IMG/VR virus record: IMGVR_UViG_3300045141_000297
Coordinates: 1-25,023 of that record
Length of the DNA: 25,023 nt
Origin: a virus
Reading direction: 5' to 3' (one strand)
Part shown: one piece after another, positions 5,896-11,903 of the stretch
How positions within the stretch are numbered: the first letter of the stretch is position 1
Layout: each line of letters starts with the position of its first letter
The notes under the pieces: generated by a model
Databases searched by the model: none
The model's input: only the letters and a program-made list of their open reading frames with translations
Told to the model about the DNA's origin: nothing
Translations under genes and position numbers: made by a program

Positions 5896-7244
5896 GGGTC
5901 CTTCGTTTCGTGGATCGTGGTACTGGGGAACGCGCCGAGGAGGGCGGCGAGCCATCCTTCGGGGCGAGGTCCGCCCGGGCGCGACGGCCCGAACGGGATC
6001 GAGTGGCGCGCCTCGACGTCGTCGAGGACGCGCTCGATGAGGGCGAGCTCGTCGGTCGTGTGTGCCTCGGAGCGGCGCAGCGTCGGGACGCCGGGCGGCC
6101 ACGCCGCGACCACGTGGGCGCGGGCGGCCTCGTGTCGGCCGCAGACGTCGACGCGCGCTTGGAGCCACGCCCGGACCTCCGCCTCGAGCTCGGGTCCGGC
6201 GATCAGCGACTCGGGGACGCCTCGGGCGCGCAGCGAGGCGGCGAGCTCCTCTTCGAGCCGGGAAGGCGAAGCGACCTCGACGGTCGTCGCCACGGGTCCT
6301 TCGACCGACTGCCCGAAGACGCCGCCGGTCGTCGACCAATCGCGCGCCGCGCAGGCGAGCTCACCGGCGAGGCGGCCGGCTTCGAGGTCGACGTGCCAGA
6401 GCGTCGCCGTGACGACGTCGGTGTCGAGGGCGTCGGCGATGTCGAGGTGCAAGATGAGCCCGTCACCCTGGTCGACCGGCCACGGGAACGGCTCCCGGTG
6501 CTCGTTGTCGCCCTCGATCACGTAGAGGCATCCCTGTGCGTAGCTGCGGAGTTGGATCGCGTATGCGCCCCAGTACCGCGGCTCGCCGGCGCGGACGCGC
6601 AGGGCGCCCGTCTTGAGGTCGAGCACGACGACGGTCCCGGCGCGGATGACGACGCCGCCGCCGAAGACGAGGTCGCGGACGAGGCGTACGAAGCGGTCGG
6701 CGGTCCCGGCGAGGCGCCACACGTCGTCGACGACGTGGACCTCCGAGGCGAGGACCTCGAGTCCGTAGCGGGCGAGCGTGGCGAGGTAGGCGTCCTCGAT
6801 CGCTCGCATGAGCTCCGGCGAGAGCCCGAGCTCGTCGAGGTTCGCGAGCAGGTCGCGCTCGGCGTGCTCGAGGTCGTGGAGGGCGTGCGTCGCTTGGTGC
6901 GCGAGGGTGCCACGGTCGGCCGCGAGACGGGCGCCGGCGACGTGCTTCGCCCGGGCGATCGTCGTGTCCGGGTCGCCCTCGTCGATTGGCTCGTCGTCGT
7001 CGATCATCCGGCAGAGTCCGACGAGGAGCATCCGCTCGGACCATCGCTCGAGGGCGATCCCGTTGTCGACCCATCGATGGAAGCCCGACGGTCGGCCGTA
7101 GACGAGCGAGCGGACCTTCCCGGAGCGGGTGAGGGCGCCGGTCGGGTCGAGCACGAAGGGCGGCCCCTCGGCGCCACGGCGGCGGTAGCCGCCCGGCTCG
7201 CGGGTCGCCGGCGGCTCGGTGATGGTGTCGAGCTCGAGGCTCAC
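5892..7244 (-). CDS. RecB/Cas4-like PD-(D/E)XK nuclease, 450 aa
   Basis: The catalytic region is visible at LAGTADRFVRLVRDLVFGGG (about residue 180) and VVVLDLKTGALRV (about residue 206): the D and DxK of the PD-(D/E)XK core, followed by a YAIQLRSYAQG helix as in RecB-type nucleases (QLxxYA). The upstream segment AADRGTLAHQATHALHDLE matches the entry motif GTxxH of the same group. The C-terminal part is helical and unassigned. Probable role: 5' exonuclease for recombination. No separate single-strand annealing protein is evident unless the 5440-5895 gene serves. GTG at 7244 overlaps the previous TGA. Confidence 0.85.
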   Translation of the reverse strand: MSLELDTITEPPATREPGGYRRRGAEGPPFVLDPTGALTRSGKVRSLVYGRPSGFHRWVDNGIALERWSERMLLVGLCRMIDDDEPIDEGDPDTTIARAKHVAGARLAADRGTLAHQATHALHDLEHAERDLLANLDELGLSPELMRAIEDAYLATLARYGLEVLASEVHVVDDVWRLAGTADRFVRLVRDLVFGGGVVIRAGTVVVLDLKTGALRVRAGEPRYWGAYAIQLRSYAQGCLYVIEGDNEHREPFPWPVDQGDGLILHLDIADALDTDVVTATLWHVDLEAGRLAGELACAARDWSTTGGVFGQSVEGPVATTVEVASPSRLEEELAASLRARGVPESLIAGPELEAEVRAWLQARVDVCGRHEAARAHVVAAWPPGVPTLRRSEAHTTDELALIERVLDDVEARHSIPFGPSRPGGPRPEGWLAALLGAFPSTTIHETKDP

Positions 7245-7576
7245 GAGACGTCGACCTCCTCGAGGGCGTAGCGGGTCCGTGGTCCGCCCGGTTGCCACCA
7301 TCCGTGGATGACGAGCCGCCATCCGGCCTCGCGCAGCGCTGCGACGTGTTCGCTCTCGGCGATCTTGCGGGCGCGGCGGGAGAGCTCGCCCTTCGTCGTC
7401 GTCTGGACTCCGAGCGTCTCGTCTCCACGGATGGCGACGAGGTCCAAGATGCCGAAGAGGTCGCGCCGCACCTGCGGTCCGCCGGCGCCGGCCGGGACCC
7501 ATCGCTCGACGACGTCGACGACGTATCCGAGCCCGCGCAGGTAGTCGAGCGAGAGCTTCGTGGTCGACGCGTTCAC
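7241..7576 (-). CDS. PD-(D/E)XK-fold protein, probable small endonuclease, 111 aa
   Basis: The sequence LSLDYLRGLGYVVDVVERWV, then RRDLFGILDLVAIRGDETLG, VQTTTKGELSRRARKI and LREAGWRLVIHGWW has the restriction-endonuclease-like layout: helix with Y.V..VE, DxxGxxD strand, GVQ.T strand, conserved R..KI helix. This type is frequent in phage replication regions. The usual E-x-K is replaced by Q-T-T, as in several phage relatives I recall, so activity is uncertain. GTG at 7576 overlaps the stop upstream, and its stop overlaps the RecB-like gene. Confidence 0.7.
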   Translation of the reverse strand: MNASTTKLSLDYLRGLGYVVDVVERWVPAGAGGPQVRRDLFGILDLVAIRGDETLGVQTTTKGELSRRARKIAESEHVAALREAGWRLVIHGWWQPGGPRTRYALEEVDVS

Positions 7577-7950
7577 GACGCGCCGCCCGGGAACGGGTGC
7601 TCGGCGCAGACCTGCTCCCAAATGTCCGCGCAGAGGAGCGCCCAAAGCTCCGCTCGAGCGTTGGCGACTGCCATGAACTCGAAGGGCATGTGATGCGCGC
7701 AGTACCCGACCTCGGGAAGCCACGGTGACGCCCCCATCCCGCACGGTTCCTCGGCCGCTTCGACCCACACCCGCTCGTAGTCGTAGGTCGCGCCGTTTGG
7801 ACGACGGACCGGCCTCCCGTCGCCGTCGCGCTTGTTCGTCCAGTGCCCGTCGACGAGACGGGTCCCGGAGCATCGTCGCGACGGCGACGGCGGACGTGCC
7901 GCGTTGCGGACCATCTGCCGCACGGCGGCGCGGTGTGATACTTGTCCCAC
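7573..7950 (-). CDS. unknown early protein, 125 aa
   Basis: GTG at 7950 overlaps the upstream stop (TAGTG). The basic N-terminus, QVSHRAAVRQMVRNAARPPS, is followed by GTRLVDGHWTNKRDGDG, YDYERVWVEAAEEPCGMGAS and EVGYCAHHMPFEFMAVANAR. The C and H residues (CGMG, CAHH) could bind a metal. It lies in the overlapping early operon between a membrane protein and the nuclease genes. I do not recognise a family. Confidence 0.65.
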   Translation of the reverse strand: MGQVSHRAAVRQMVRNAARPPSPSRRCSGTRLVDGHWTNKRDGDGRPVRRPNGATYDYERVWVEAAEEPCGMGASPWLPEVGYCAHHMPFEFMAVANARAELWALLCADIWEQVCAEHPFPGGAS

Positions 7951-8108
7951 TACCGACGCCCGCCGGTGCGGTCGAGCGTGCGCAGCATCGCGACACGGTC
8001 CCGCTCGAGCTCGCGGCGCCGCTGGACGCCGTACCCGTCGCGCCAGAGCTCGAGCACGACGTCGAGGACGAGGGCGCCGGCGAGGAGGACGAGGACGAGC
8101 TCGACCAT
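7950..8108 (-). CDS. small single-pass membrane protein, 52 aa
   Basis: ATG at 8108 overlaps the upstream TGA (TGATG). Residues 2-19 (VELVLVLLAGALVLDVVL) form one transmembrane helix; the rest is a basic, charged helix, RRRELERDRVAMLRTLDR. The layout is like the 49-residue protein at 10697-10846, which ends with VAMLRRRDARAEL: both share VAMLR after the membrane segment, so they may be related. Early expression of a small membrane protein would fit superinfection exclusion or host inhibition, but nothing proves this. Confidence 0.6.
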   Translation of the reverse strand: MVELVLVLLAGALVLDVVLELWRDGYGVQRRRELERDRVAMLRTLDRTGGRR

Positions 8109-8365
8109 CACGGCGCCTCGTCGAGCATCGCCGGCGGTCCCCATGTGGCGCGTCTCGACGAGCGGGTCGCCGCCGTCATCTTGCCGGTGGCGTAGACCTC
8201 GAGGAGGACCTGCGACCCGTCCTCGAAGTTCCCGACGTAGTGCTCGCTCCGGGCGCCACGGAGGTCGAGCTCGAGTTGCTCGTCCTCGGCCGAGTGCGCC
8301 TCGAGGTACTCCCGGACGGTCGGGTACCAATAGCCGTGGCAGGCGCAGCGCAAGACGCCGCTCAC
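8108..8365 (-). CDS. unknown early protein, 85 aa
   Basis: GTG at 8365 overlaps the stop of the HTH gene (GTGA). The first half is clearly protein-like: VLRCACHGYWYPTVREYLEA, then EDEQLELDLRGARSEHYVGN and DGSQVLLEVYATGK. CACH near the start could be half of a zinc site. The last 20 residues are of low quality and may just be read-through to the next stop. No known family. Confidence 0.6.
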   Translation of the reverse strand: MSGVLRCACHGYWYPTVREYLEAHSAEDEQLELDLRGARSEHYVGNFEDGSQVLLEVYATGKMTAATRSSRRATWGPPAMLDEAP

Positions 8366-8709
8366 GATGCCTTCTCCTTGCCGGCGAGGTAGGCGTCGAG
8401 GGCGTTGACGTGGAACCGTTTACCTCGACGGCCGTCCGCCCACGGTCGCTCCGTGTAGGCGAGGGCGCCGCCGGCGACGAGGCGGGAGAGATGCCGGTAC
8501 GACACGCCGAGGTACGCCGCCGCCTCGGAGTGCGTGAGCCAGGGGCGTGCCGTGTGATCGGCGCCGAGGCGGGCGCGTAGGGTGGCGAGTTGCTCCTGTG
8601 AGAGCTTGAGCTCGAGGCGGAGCTCGCGGTCGCCGGGCGCGGTCGGGACTTTGGTCCGCCGGCGAACGGCGCGTGACGGAGGCGTGTCGGGAGTGTGACG
8701 GGCGGGCAC
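8362..8709 (-). CDS. xis: excisionase-like HTH protein, 115 aa
   Basis: The C-terminal half has the excisionase/MerR-type winged helix: WLTHSEAAAYLGVSYRHLSR, then GALAYTERPW and GKRFHVNALDAYLAGKEK. The helix AAAYLGVS, the wing with GKR.F, and the closing V.ALDAYL helix are characteristic. The N-terminus is a basic, proline-rich tail. It is the first gene of the leftward early operon beside the repressor remnant, the usual place for a Cro/Xis type directionality factor controlling the integrase at 9519-10697. The symbol reflects likely role; a general early regulator is the alternative. GTG at 8709 has no clear Shine-Dalgarno sequence. Confidence 0.7.
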   Translation of the reverse strand: MPARHTPDTPPSRAVRRRTKVPTAPGDRELRLELKLSQEQLATLRARLGADHTARPWLTHSEAAAYLGVSYRHLSRLVAGGALAYTERPWADGRRGKRFHVNALDAYLAGKEKAS

Positions 8710-8748
8710 AAGACGGGACCGTACGCCATCCCACTACACCCGGCGAGC

Positions 8749-8817
8749 GGACATGTCGGGCGGTCTGCGGACTTCTACGCAGGGTAAACTCGCCTAGCAG
8801 GTAGGACATGACGGGAC
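8749..8817 (+). promoter_or_regulatory. candidate repressor operators in the 8.71-8.85 kb control region
   Basis: The 137 bp between the divergent starts at 8709 and 8847 hold two related sites, GGACATGTCGGG (8749-8760) and GGACATGACGGGAC (8804-8817). A third copy, GGACATCACGGGAC, lies inverted at 10967-10980 by the attachment region. Sites 2 and 3 agree over 16 of 17 bases when extended (GTAGGACATNACGGGAC). A shorter ACGGGAC occurs at 8713-8719. Repeated sites between divergent early promoters fit operators of the immunity repressor. I find no convincing -35/-10 pair, though TTACAT (8835-8840) just before the GTG at 8847 could be a -10 for a leaderless message. Confidence 0.5.
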
Positions 8818-8846
8818 GTTTAAGGACACTGTGATTACATACTCAC

Positions 8847-9228
8847 GTGCCTAACGCTCAACGCAGAACGATCGGCGACGTCGTCAGAGAGAGACGCGAG
8901 GAGCTCGGCTTCACCAAGTCCGAGCTCGCGAGACGAGCTCGACCAGCGTCACAATCTGCAGCCGCGCACCTATCACGCCCTCGACCAAGCACTCGAATGG
9001 CGCTCGGGCGAACTACGTCGACGCACGGGCGAGGTCGTCGCCGACACGAAGACTCACCATCCGACGGTCTACGAACGCTACGAAGTTGCAGAGCTCCGTC
9101 TCGTGTTCGACGCGCTCATGGAAGCACTCGAGGAGGAACGCCTGCTCCACGAGCGACTCCTCGAGGTCCTCTTGAAGTGCGGATTCGAGGCGCCGAAGTA
9201 CTCCGTCAAGCGCGAGACGAAAGCCTAG
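8847..9228 (+). pseudogene. XRE-type immunity repressor, frameshifted and missing its recognition helix
   Basis: Frame 1 (GTG at 8847) encodes RTIGDVVRERREELGFTKSE and LARRA, the first helices of an XRE HTH. Then it loses sense. One frame over, from about 8938, the rest follows to TAG at 9228: LDQRHNLQPRTYHALDQALE, WRSGELRRRTG, and a coiled C-terminus, LRLVFDALMEALEEERLLHE. In the family the turn and recognition helix (about GVSxxTIxxLE) sit between ELARRA and the QRHNLQPRTYHAL block; here they are absent. The junction carries GAGCTCG twice (within 8923-8945), so a deletion between short repeats is a simple cause. A sequencing error alone would not explain the missing helix. Confidence 0.65.
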
Positions 9229-9458
9229 TCAGCCTCGTTCGACGTTCGGGCGGCCTCGGCGCGCTCACGCTCACGCTCGCGCTCGATCCTTGCAACGGCG
9301 AGGCGGAGATGGTCCTCGGACTCGACGTACGCATCCCACTGCGCAGCACTGTCGAGGTCGTGCGCCTCGGCGTACTCCAAGTCGAGCTCGGCGTGATGCC
9401 ACGCCACGGCGGCGCGCTCGAGTCCATCGAGAGCGAGCGCAATGTGCCCTCCCGCCAT
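9225..9458 (-). CDS. small helical protein, 77 aa
   Basis: Begins MAGGHIALALDGLERAAVAW and continues as an amphipathic, highly charged helix (HLRLAVARIERERERERAEA). It is probably a coiled coil of unknown function. ATG at 9458 is preceded by a G-rich ribosome-binding-like stretch. It follows the integrase by 60 bp in the same direction. Its stop and the stop of the opposing repressor remnant share the palindrome CTAG at 9225-9228. Confidence 0.65.
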   Translation of the reverse strand: MAGGHIALALDGLERAAVAWHHAELDLEYAEAHDLDSAAQWDAYVESEDHLRLAVARIERERERERAEAARTSNEAD

Positions 9459-9518
9459 GTGTCACCCCCCGGTGATTCGACGCTGCGCCCGCGACCGTAC
9501 TCCTGTTCTCTCGTGACG

Positions 9519-10697
9519 TCACCCGGCAACTAACCGATCGAGGGCGGCGGCCGTCGGGACGACGTCGTCGAGGGCGTGCCCGTACGTCGTAGCCACCATC
9601 CGGGCGTCGACGTGCCCCATCGCCCGGGCGACGGCCGGCATCGGCAGCCCGGCGTCGAGCGCCACGGAGGCGAAGGTGTGACGTAGTCCCTTGACGTCGA
9701 TACCGTCGAGCTCGAGACAATCGCAGGCGTCACGTACGGCGCGACGCAGGTTCGCCGGGTCGAGCGCGGTCCCGGTCCTCGTCGTGAAGACGAGCGTCGG
9801 CTCCGGCCACGAAGCGGCGACGAGCCGACGCTCGGCCTGCGCCCGATGCTCCGCCCGCAGCGCGGCGACGAGGTCGGCCGTGAGCTCGAGGCGACGCTTC
9901 GCCGTCGGGACCTTGAGCTCGTCGACGACGCGGCGCCGACGGTTCGACTGGACCTGTAGGGCCGAGCGCACGGCGAGCGTGGCGCCGTCGAGGTCGACGT
10001 TGCTCCATCGCAGCCCGGCCGCCTCGCCCGGGCGCAATCCGGTGAGGAGGCTCGCGAGCAGGAGTGTGTGGACGGTCGAGCGATGCTCGACGAGGTACTC
10101 GCGCATCGCCCGGTAGCCGTCGCGGTCGAGGTACTTCGGGTTCCGCGCCTTCGCCGCCGACTTCGGGATCATGATCGAGCGGGCGACGTTCGCCGTCGTC
10201 CACTCCTGCGCCATCGCGTAGTCGAGCGCCATCCCGAGATGCGAGCGGACCTTGACCAGTGAGCCCTTCCCGAGCGGGCGCCGGCGCCCGAGCGACGGCC
10301 GGGCGGTGAGGTCCTCGAAGAGCCGGTTGAGCTCGCCGAGGCGGAGATCGACGAGGCGGACGTCGCCGAGCTCGGCGCACAGGATGCGGGCGGAGTTGCG
10401 GTACTGCGCGATCGTCTGCGGCGCGCCCTCGACGCCGTGCTCGAGCCATCGCTCGAGCAGCATCGGGAGCGTCGTGCGTCCGCCGTCGGCGAGCTCGGCG
10501 GCAAGCTCGACGGCCTCGGCGCGGTCGGCGAGGCACTCATCGCGAGCGAGCAGGACGGACTGCCACGAGGAGTCGCCGCGATGGCGACAACGCTTGCGGT
10601 CGACGAGATGGTCGAGCACGCAGTGCCCGCGCTGGTCGTCCCACCAGAGCGAACCTTCGCCTCGGCGCAGCTTCGGCGTCGTGCGAGGGCGCGCCAT
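9519..10697 (-). CDS. int: tyrosine-type site-specific integrase, 392 aa
   Basis: Catalyses integration at the attachment core at about 11.03-11.08 kb. The N-terminus (RRGEGSLWWDDQRGHCVL) resembles an AP2-like arm-binding domain; the SAM-like core-binding domain spans about 75-175. Catalytic residues are R222 in LLTGLRPGEAAGLRW, a lysine near 262-268, R339 and H340 in VKGLRHTFAS, H362 in MGHVDARM and nucleophile Y372 in TTYGHAL. The usual first histidine of HxxR is a lysine (K336). ATG at 10697 was chosen because it overlaps the stop of the membrane gene (TGATG). Integrase lies next to its attachment site, as is normal. Confidence 0.95.
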   Translation of the reverse strand: MARPRTTPKLRRGEGSLWWDDQRGHCVLDHLVDRKRCRHRGDSSWQSVLLARDECLADRAEAVELAAELADGGRTTLPMLLERWLEHGVEGAPQTIAQYRNSARILCAELGDVRLVDLRLGELNRLFEDLTARPSLGRRRPLGKGSLVKVRSHLGMALDYAMAQEWTTANVARSIMIPKSAAKARNPKYLDRDGYRAMREYLVEHRSTVHTLLLASLLTGLRPGEAAGLRWSNVDLDGATLAVRSALQVQSNRRRRVVDELKVPTAKRRLELTADLVAALRAEHRAQAERRLVAASWPEPTLVFTTRTGTALDPANLRRAVRDACDCLELDGIDVKGLRHTFASVALDAGLPMPAVARAMGHVDARMVATTYGHALDDVVPTAAALDRLVAG

Positions 10698-10846
10698 CAC
10701 GTCCCGCCTTCGAGCTCGGCGCGGGCGTCACGCCGGCGCAGCATCGCGACGGTCCCGTAAGCCACCCACGTCGCCCACATGACGACGACCGTGGCAAGGA
10801 AGAATCCGACGAGGAGGACGGCGATCCACGTCGCGACGACGGTCAT
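10697..10846 (-). CDS. small membrane protein upstream of integrase, 49 aa
   Basis: MTVVATWIAVLLVGFFLATV continues VVMWATWVAYGTVAMLRRRD, so residues 3-32 are one long or two tight membrane helices, followed by a charged tail RRRDARAELEGG. GGAAGAGG lies 2-9 nt before ATG at 10846. Its TGA overlaps the integrase ATG. It shares VAMLR and the size and layout with the protein at 7950-8108. Its place between attachment site and integrase suggests lysogenic expression (for example exclusion), but this is inference. Confidence 0.65.
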   Translation of the reverse strand: MTVVATWIAVLLVGFFLATVVVMWATWVAYGTVAMLRRRDARAELEGGT

Positions 10847-10920
10847 GACCTCTTCCTTGTCGCGGAAGTCGACGCCGCAGCGAGCGGCCCGTTCACGACA
10901 GGACCGGACGCCGGACGACT

Positions 10921-10945
10921 GGGAGCACTTCTGGTAGCACTTCTG
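10921..10945 (+). repeat. integrase arm-type sites, left arm (two 12-bp units)
   Basis: GGGAGCACTTCT and GGTAGCACTTCT stand in tandem, followed by G. The same unit recurs at 11132-11155 on the other side of the tRNA-like core. Direct 12-bp repeats on both arms of the attachment core fit binding sites for the integrase N-terminal domain. Confidence 0.65.
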
Positions 10946-10966
10946 TTCACGAAGAGGACCCTACAT

Positions 10967-10980
10967 GTCCCGTGATGTCC
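10967..10980 (-). promoter_or_regulatory. third copy of the GGACATNACGGGAC site
   Basis: On the minus strand this reads GGACATCACGGGAC, with a 16/17 match to the site at 8801-8817 when extended by GTA. It lies between the attachment core and the integrase operon and may let the immunity repressor or an excision factor act here. CTACATGT (10961-10968) next to it is inverted as ACATGTAG at 11017-11024, before the core. Confidence 0.45.
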
Positions 10981-11033
10981 TACGAAACCCCAGCTAGCAG
11001 GAAGTTTGCACGTCGTGACATGTAGTCCCGGGA

Positions 11034-11080
11034 CGCATGGCATGGAAGAGGTCAGGGGTTCGATTCCCCTCAGCTCCACC
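11034..11080 (+). other. attP: attP core: 3' half of a tRNA-Ala (GGC) gene
   Basis: From ATGGCAT (anticodon loop with GGC) through GGAAG (3' anticodon stem), AGGGG-TTCGATT-CCCCT (T arm) to CAGCTCC-A (acceptor strand and discriminator) this matches a tRNA-Ala 3' half, followed by CCC where CCA could be. The bases before the loop (GACGC) do not pair with GGAAG, and no D arm or 5' acceptor strand precedes, so this is not a tRNA gene. A core starting in the anticodon loop is a classic tyrosine-integrase target. The segment 10847-11181 (335 bp) otherwise holds only arm-type repeats and putative operators, no gene. Confidence 0.85.
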
Positions 11081-11131
11081 CCAGGTAGATGGCACAATCC
11101 GGCTCCGTCCGGAGGGGCCGAAATCCGGTCT

Positions 11132-11198
11132 GGGAGCACTTCTGGGAGCACTCCTGCACGGAGGAGCGCAACCTGGGAGCGCTACTCGGAGCGCTCGT
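11132..11198 (+). repeat. integrase arm-type sites, right arm (12-bp units)
   Basis: GGGAGCACTTCT and GGGAGCACTCCT at 11132-11155 match the left-arm units at 10921-10944. A weaker pair, GGGAGCGCTACT and CGGAGCGCTCGT, follows at 11175-11198, with another GGAGCGC at 11163-11169. The last units run into the 3' end of the lysis-region gene that stops at 11182. Confidence 0.6.
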
Positions 11199-11463
11199 CG
11201 ACCTCCTCGAGGGCGGCGTCGCGGTCGTTGCGGGTGATTCGCTCGGCGGCCCGGAACCCGATGTAGGACCCGAGGACGCCGATGATCCCGCCGAAGGCGG
11301 CGATGACGACCTGCGTCGCGTTCTCGGAGAGTCCAGGCGTGTCGGAGCGAACGGCGTCCCACACGACGCCGCCCATCAACATGCACAGCGCCAGGGACAG
11401 ACCAGAGGCGAGGATGATGGCAACCCACTCCCGGCCGCGCTCGGGCGGCGGCGACGACGCCAT
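11182..11463 (-). CDS. membrane protein of the lysis region, holin-like, 93 aa
   Basis: Two membrane helices are visible: EWVAIILASGLSLALCMLMG and VVIAAFGGIIGVLGSYIGF, separated by about 25 polar residues, with a charged C-terminal tail. This is the layout of a class II holin or a DUF-type phage membrane protein located after the endolysin. The ATG at 11463 overlaps the upstream TGA (TGATG). It is the last gene before the attachment site. Which of the three small membrane proteins is the true holin cannot be decided from sequence. Confidence 0.65.
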   Translation of the reverse strand: MASSPPPERGREWVAIILASGLSLALCMLMGGVVWDAVRSDTPGLSENATQVVIAAFGGIIGVLGSYIGFRAAERITRNDRDAALEEVDERSE

Positions 11464-11720
11464 CAGTCGTACTCGCCGGGATCAAAGCTCGGAGCCGGCG
11501 GCTGCGGCACGTCCATGCCGGCGTCGATCATCGTCGTCGCCAGCCCGTAGATGTAGCGCCGCTGCTCGAGCAGCAGCGCCCGCAGCGCCGCGACCTCATC
11601 GGTGAGGTCGTCGATCTCGCGGCGGGTGACCCGACGCTCACGTCGTCGCCATTCGTGGACTGCGACGACGACGCCGCCGACGCCCGCCACGACCGCGGCG
11701 AGCGCCTCGAGCAGGTCCAC
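11463..11720 (-). CDS. membrane-anchored coiled-coil protein of the lysis region, 85 aa
   Basis: GTG start at 11720. An N-terminal membrane helix (LLEALAAVVAGVGGVVVAV) is followed by a basic stretch and a heptad-like helix, EIDDLTDEVAALRALLLEQR, then a proline-rich tail. Single-pass coiled-coil proteins beside holins in actinophages are often annotated as second holins or envelope-disrupting partners. It overlaps the next gene by TGATG. Confidence 0.65.
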   Translation of the reverse strand: MDLLEALAAVVAGVGGVVVAVHEWRRRERRVTRREIDDLTDEVAALRALLLEQRRYIYGLATTMIDAGMDVPQPPAPSFDPGEYD

Positions 11721-11729
11721 ACGGCGGCA

Positions 11730-11903
11730 CTACAGGATGAGCCACGCGACGGCGAGGAGGGCGAGTCCGCCGGCGACGAGGATGCCTCCATGGTCCGGCT
11801 TGCGGAGGAGCTCGAGCACGGCGGCGATGCCGAAGAGGACGGCGGCGATGAGGAAGAGGGCATCGCCGCCGGCGGAGTGCCCGGTCGCGATGTCGGCGAG
11901 CAT
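11730..11903 (-). CDS. small holin candidate, 57 aa
   Basis: Two membrane helices, ALFLIAAVLFGIAAVLELL and GILVAGGLALLAVAWLIL, are joined by a short turn, RKPDHG. Size and topology are those of a minimal holin or antiholin. The ATG at 11903 overlaps the endolysin stop (TGATG), which couples it to the endolysin, so of the three membrane proteins it is the best holin candidate. Confidence 0.65.
   Translation of the reverse strand: MLADIATGHSAGGDALFLIAAVLFGIAAVLELLRKPDHGGILVAGGLALLAVAWLIL

Noticed and set aside
5910-7271. Plus-strand open frame (453 codons) opposite the RecB-like gene
   Set aside because: Antisense shadow rich in Asp/Glu/Arg/Val with no recognisable motif; the minus-strand gene has nuclease motifs and overlaps.
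11034-11080. A complete tRNA-Ala gene
   Set aside because: Only the part from the anticodon loop onward is present; no 5' acceptor strand, D arm or matching 5' anticodon stem precedes it.
10843-11151. Minus-strand frames over the attachment core giving GAEGNRTPDLFHAM and ELRGIEPLTSSMP
   Set aside because: These peptides are the well-known spurious translations of the antisense of tRNA T-arms; the region is the attP core.
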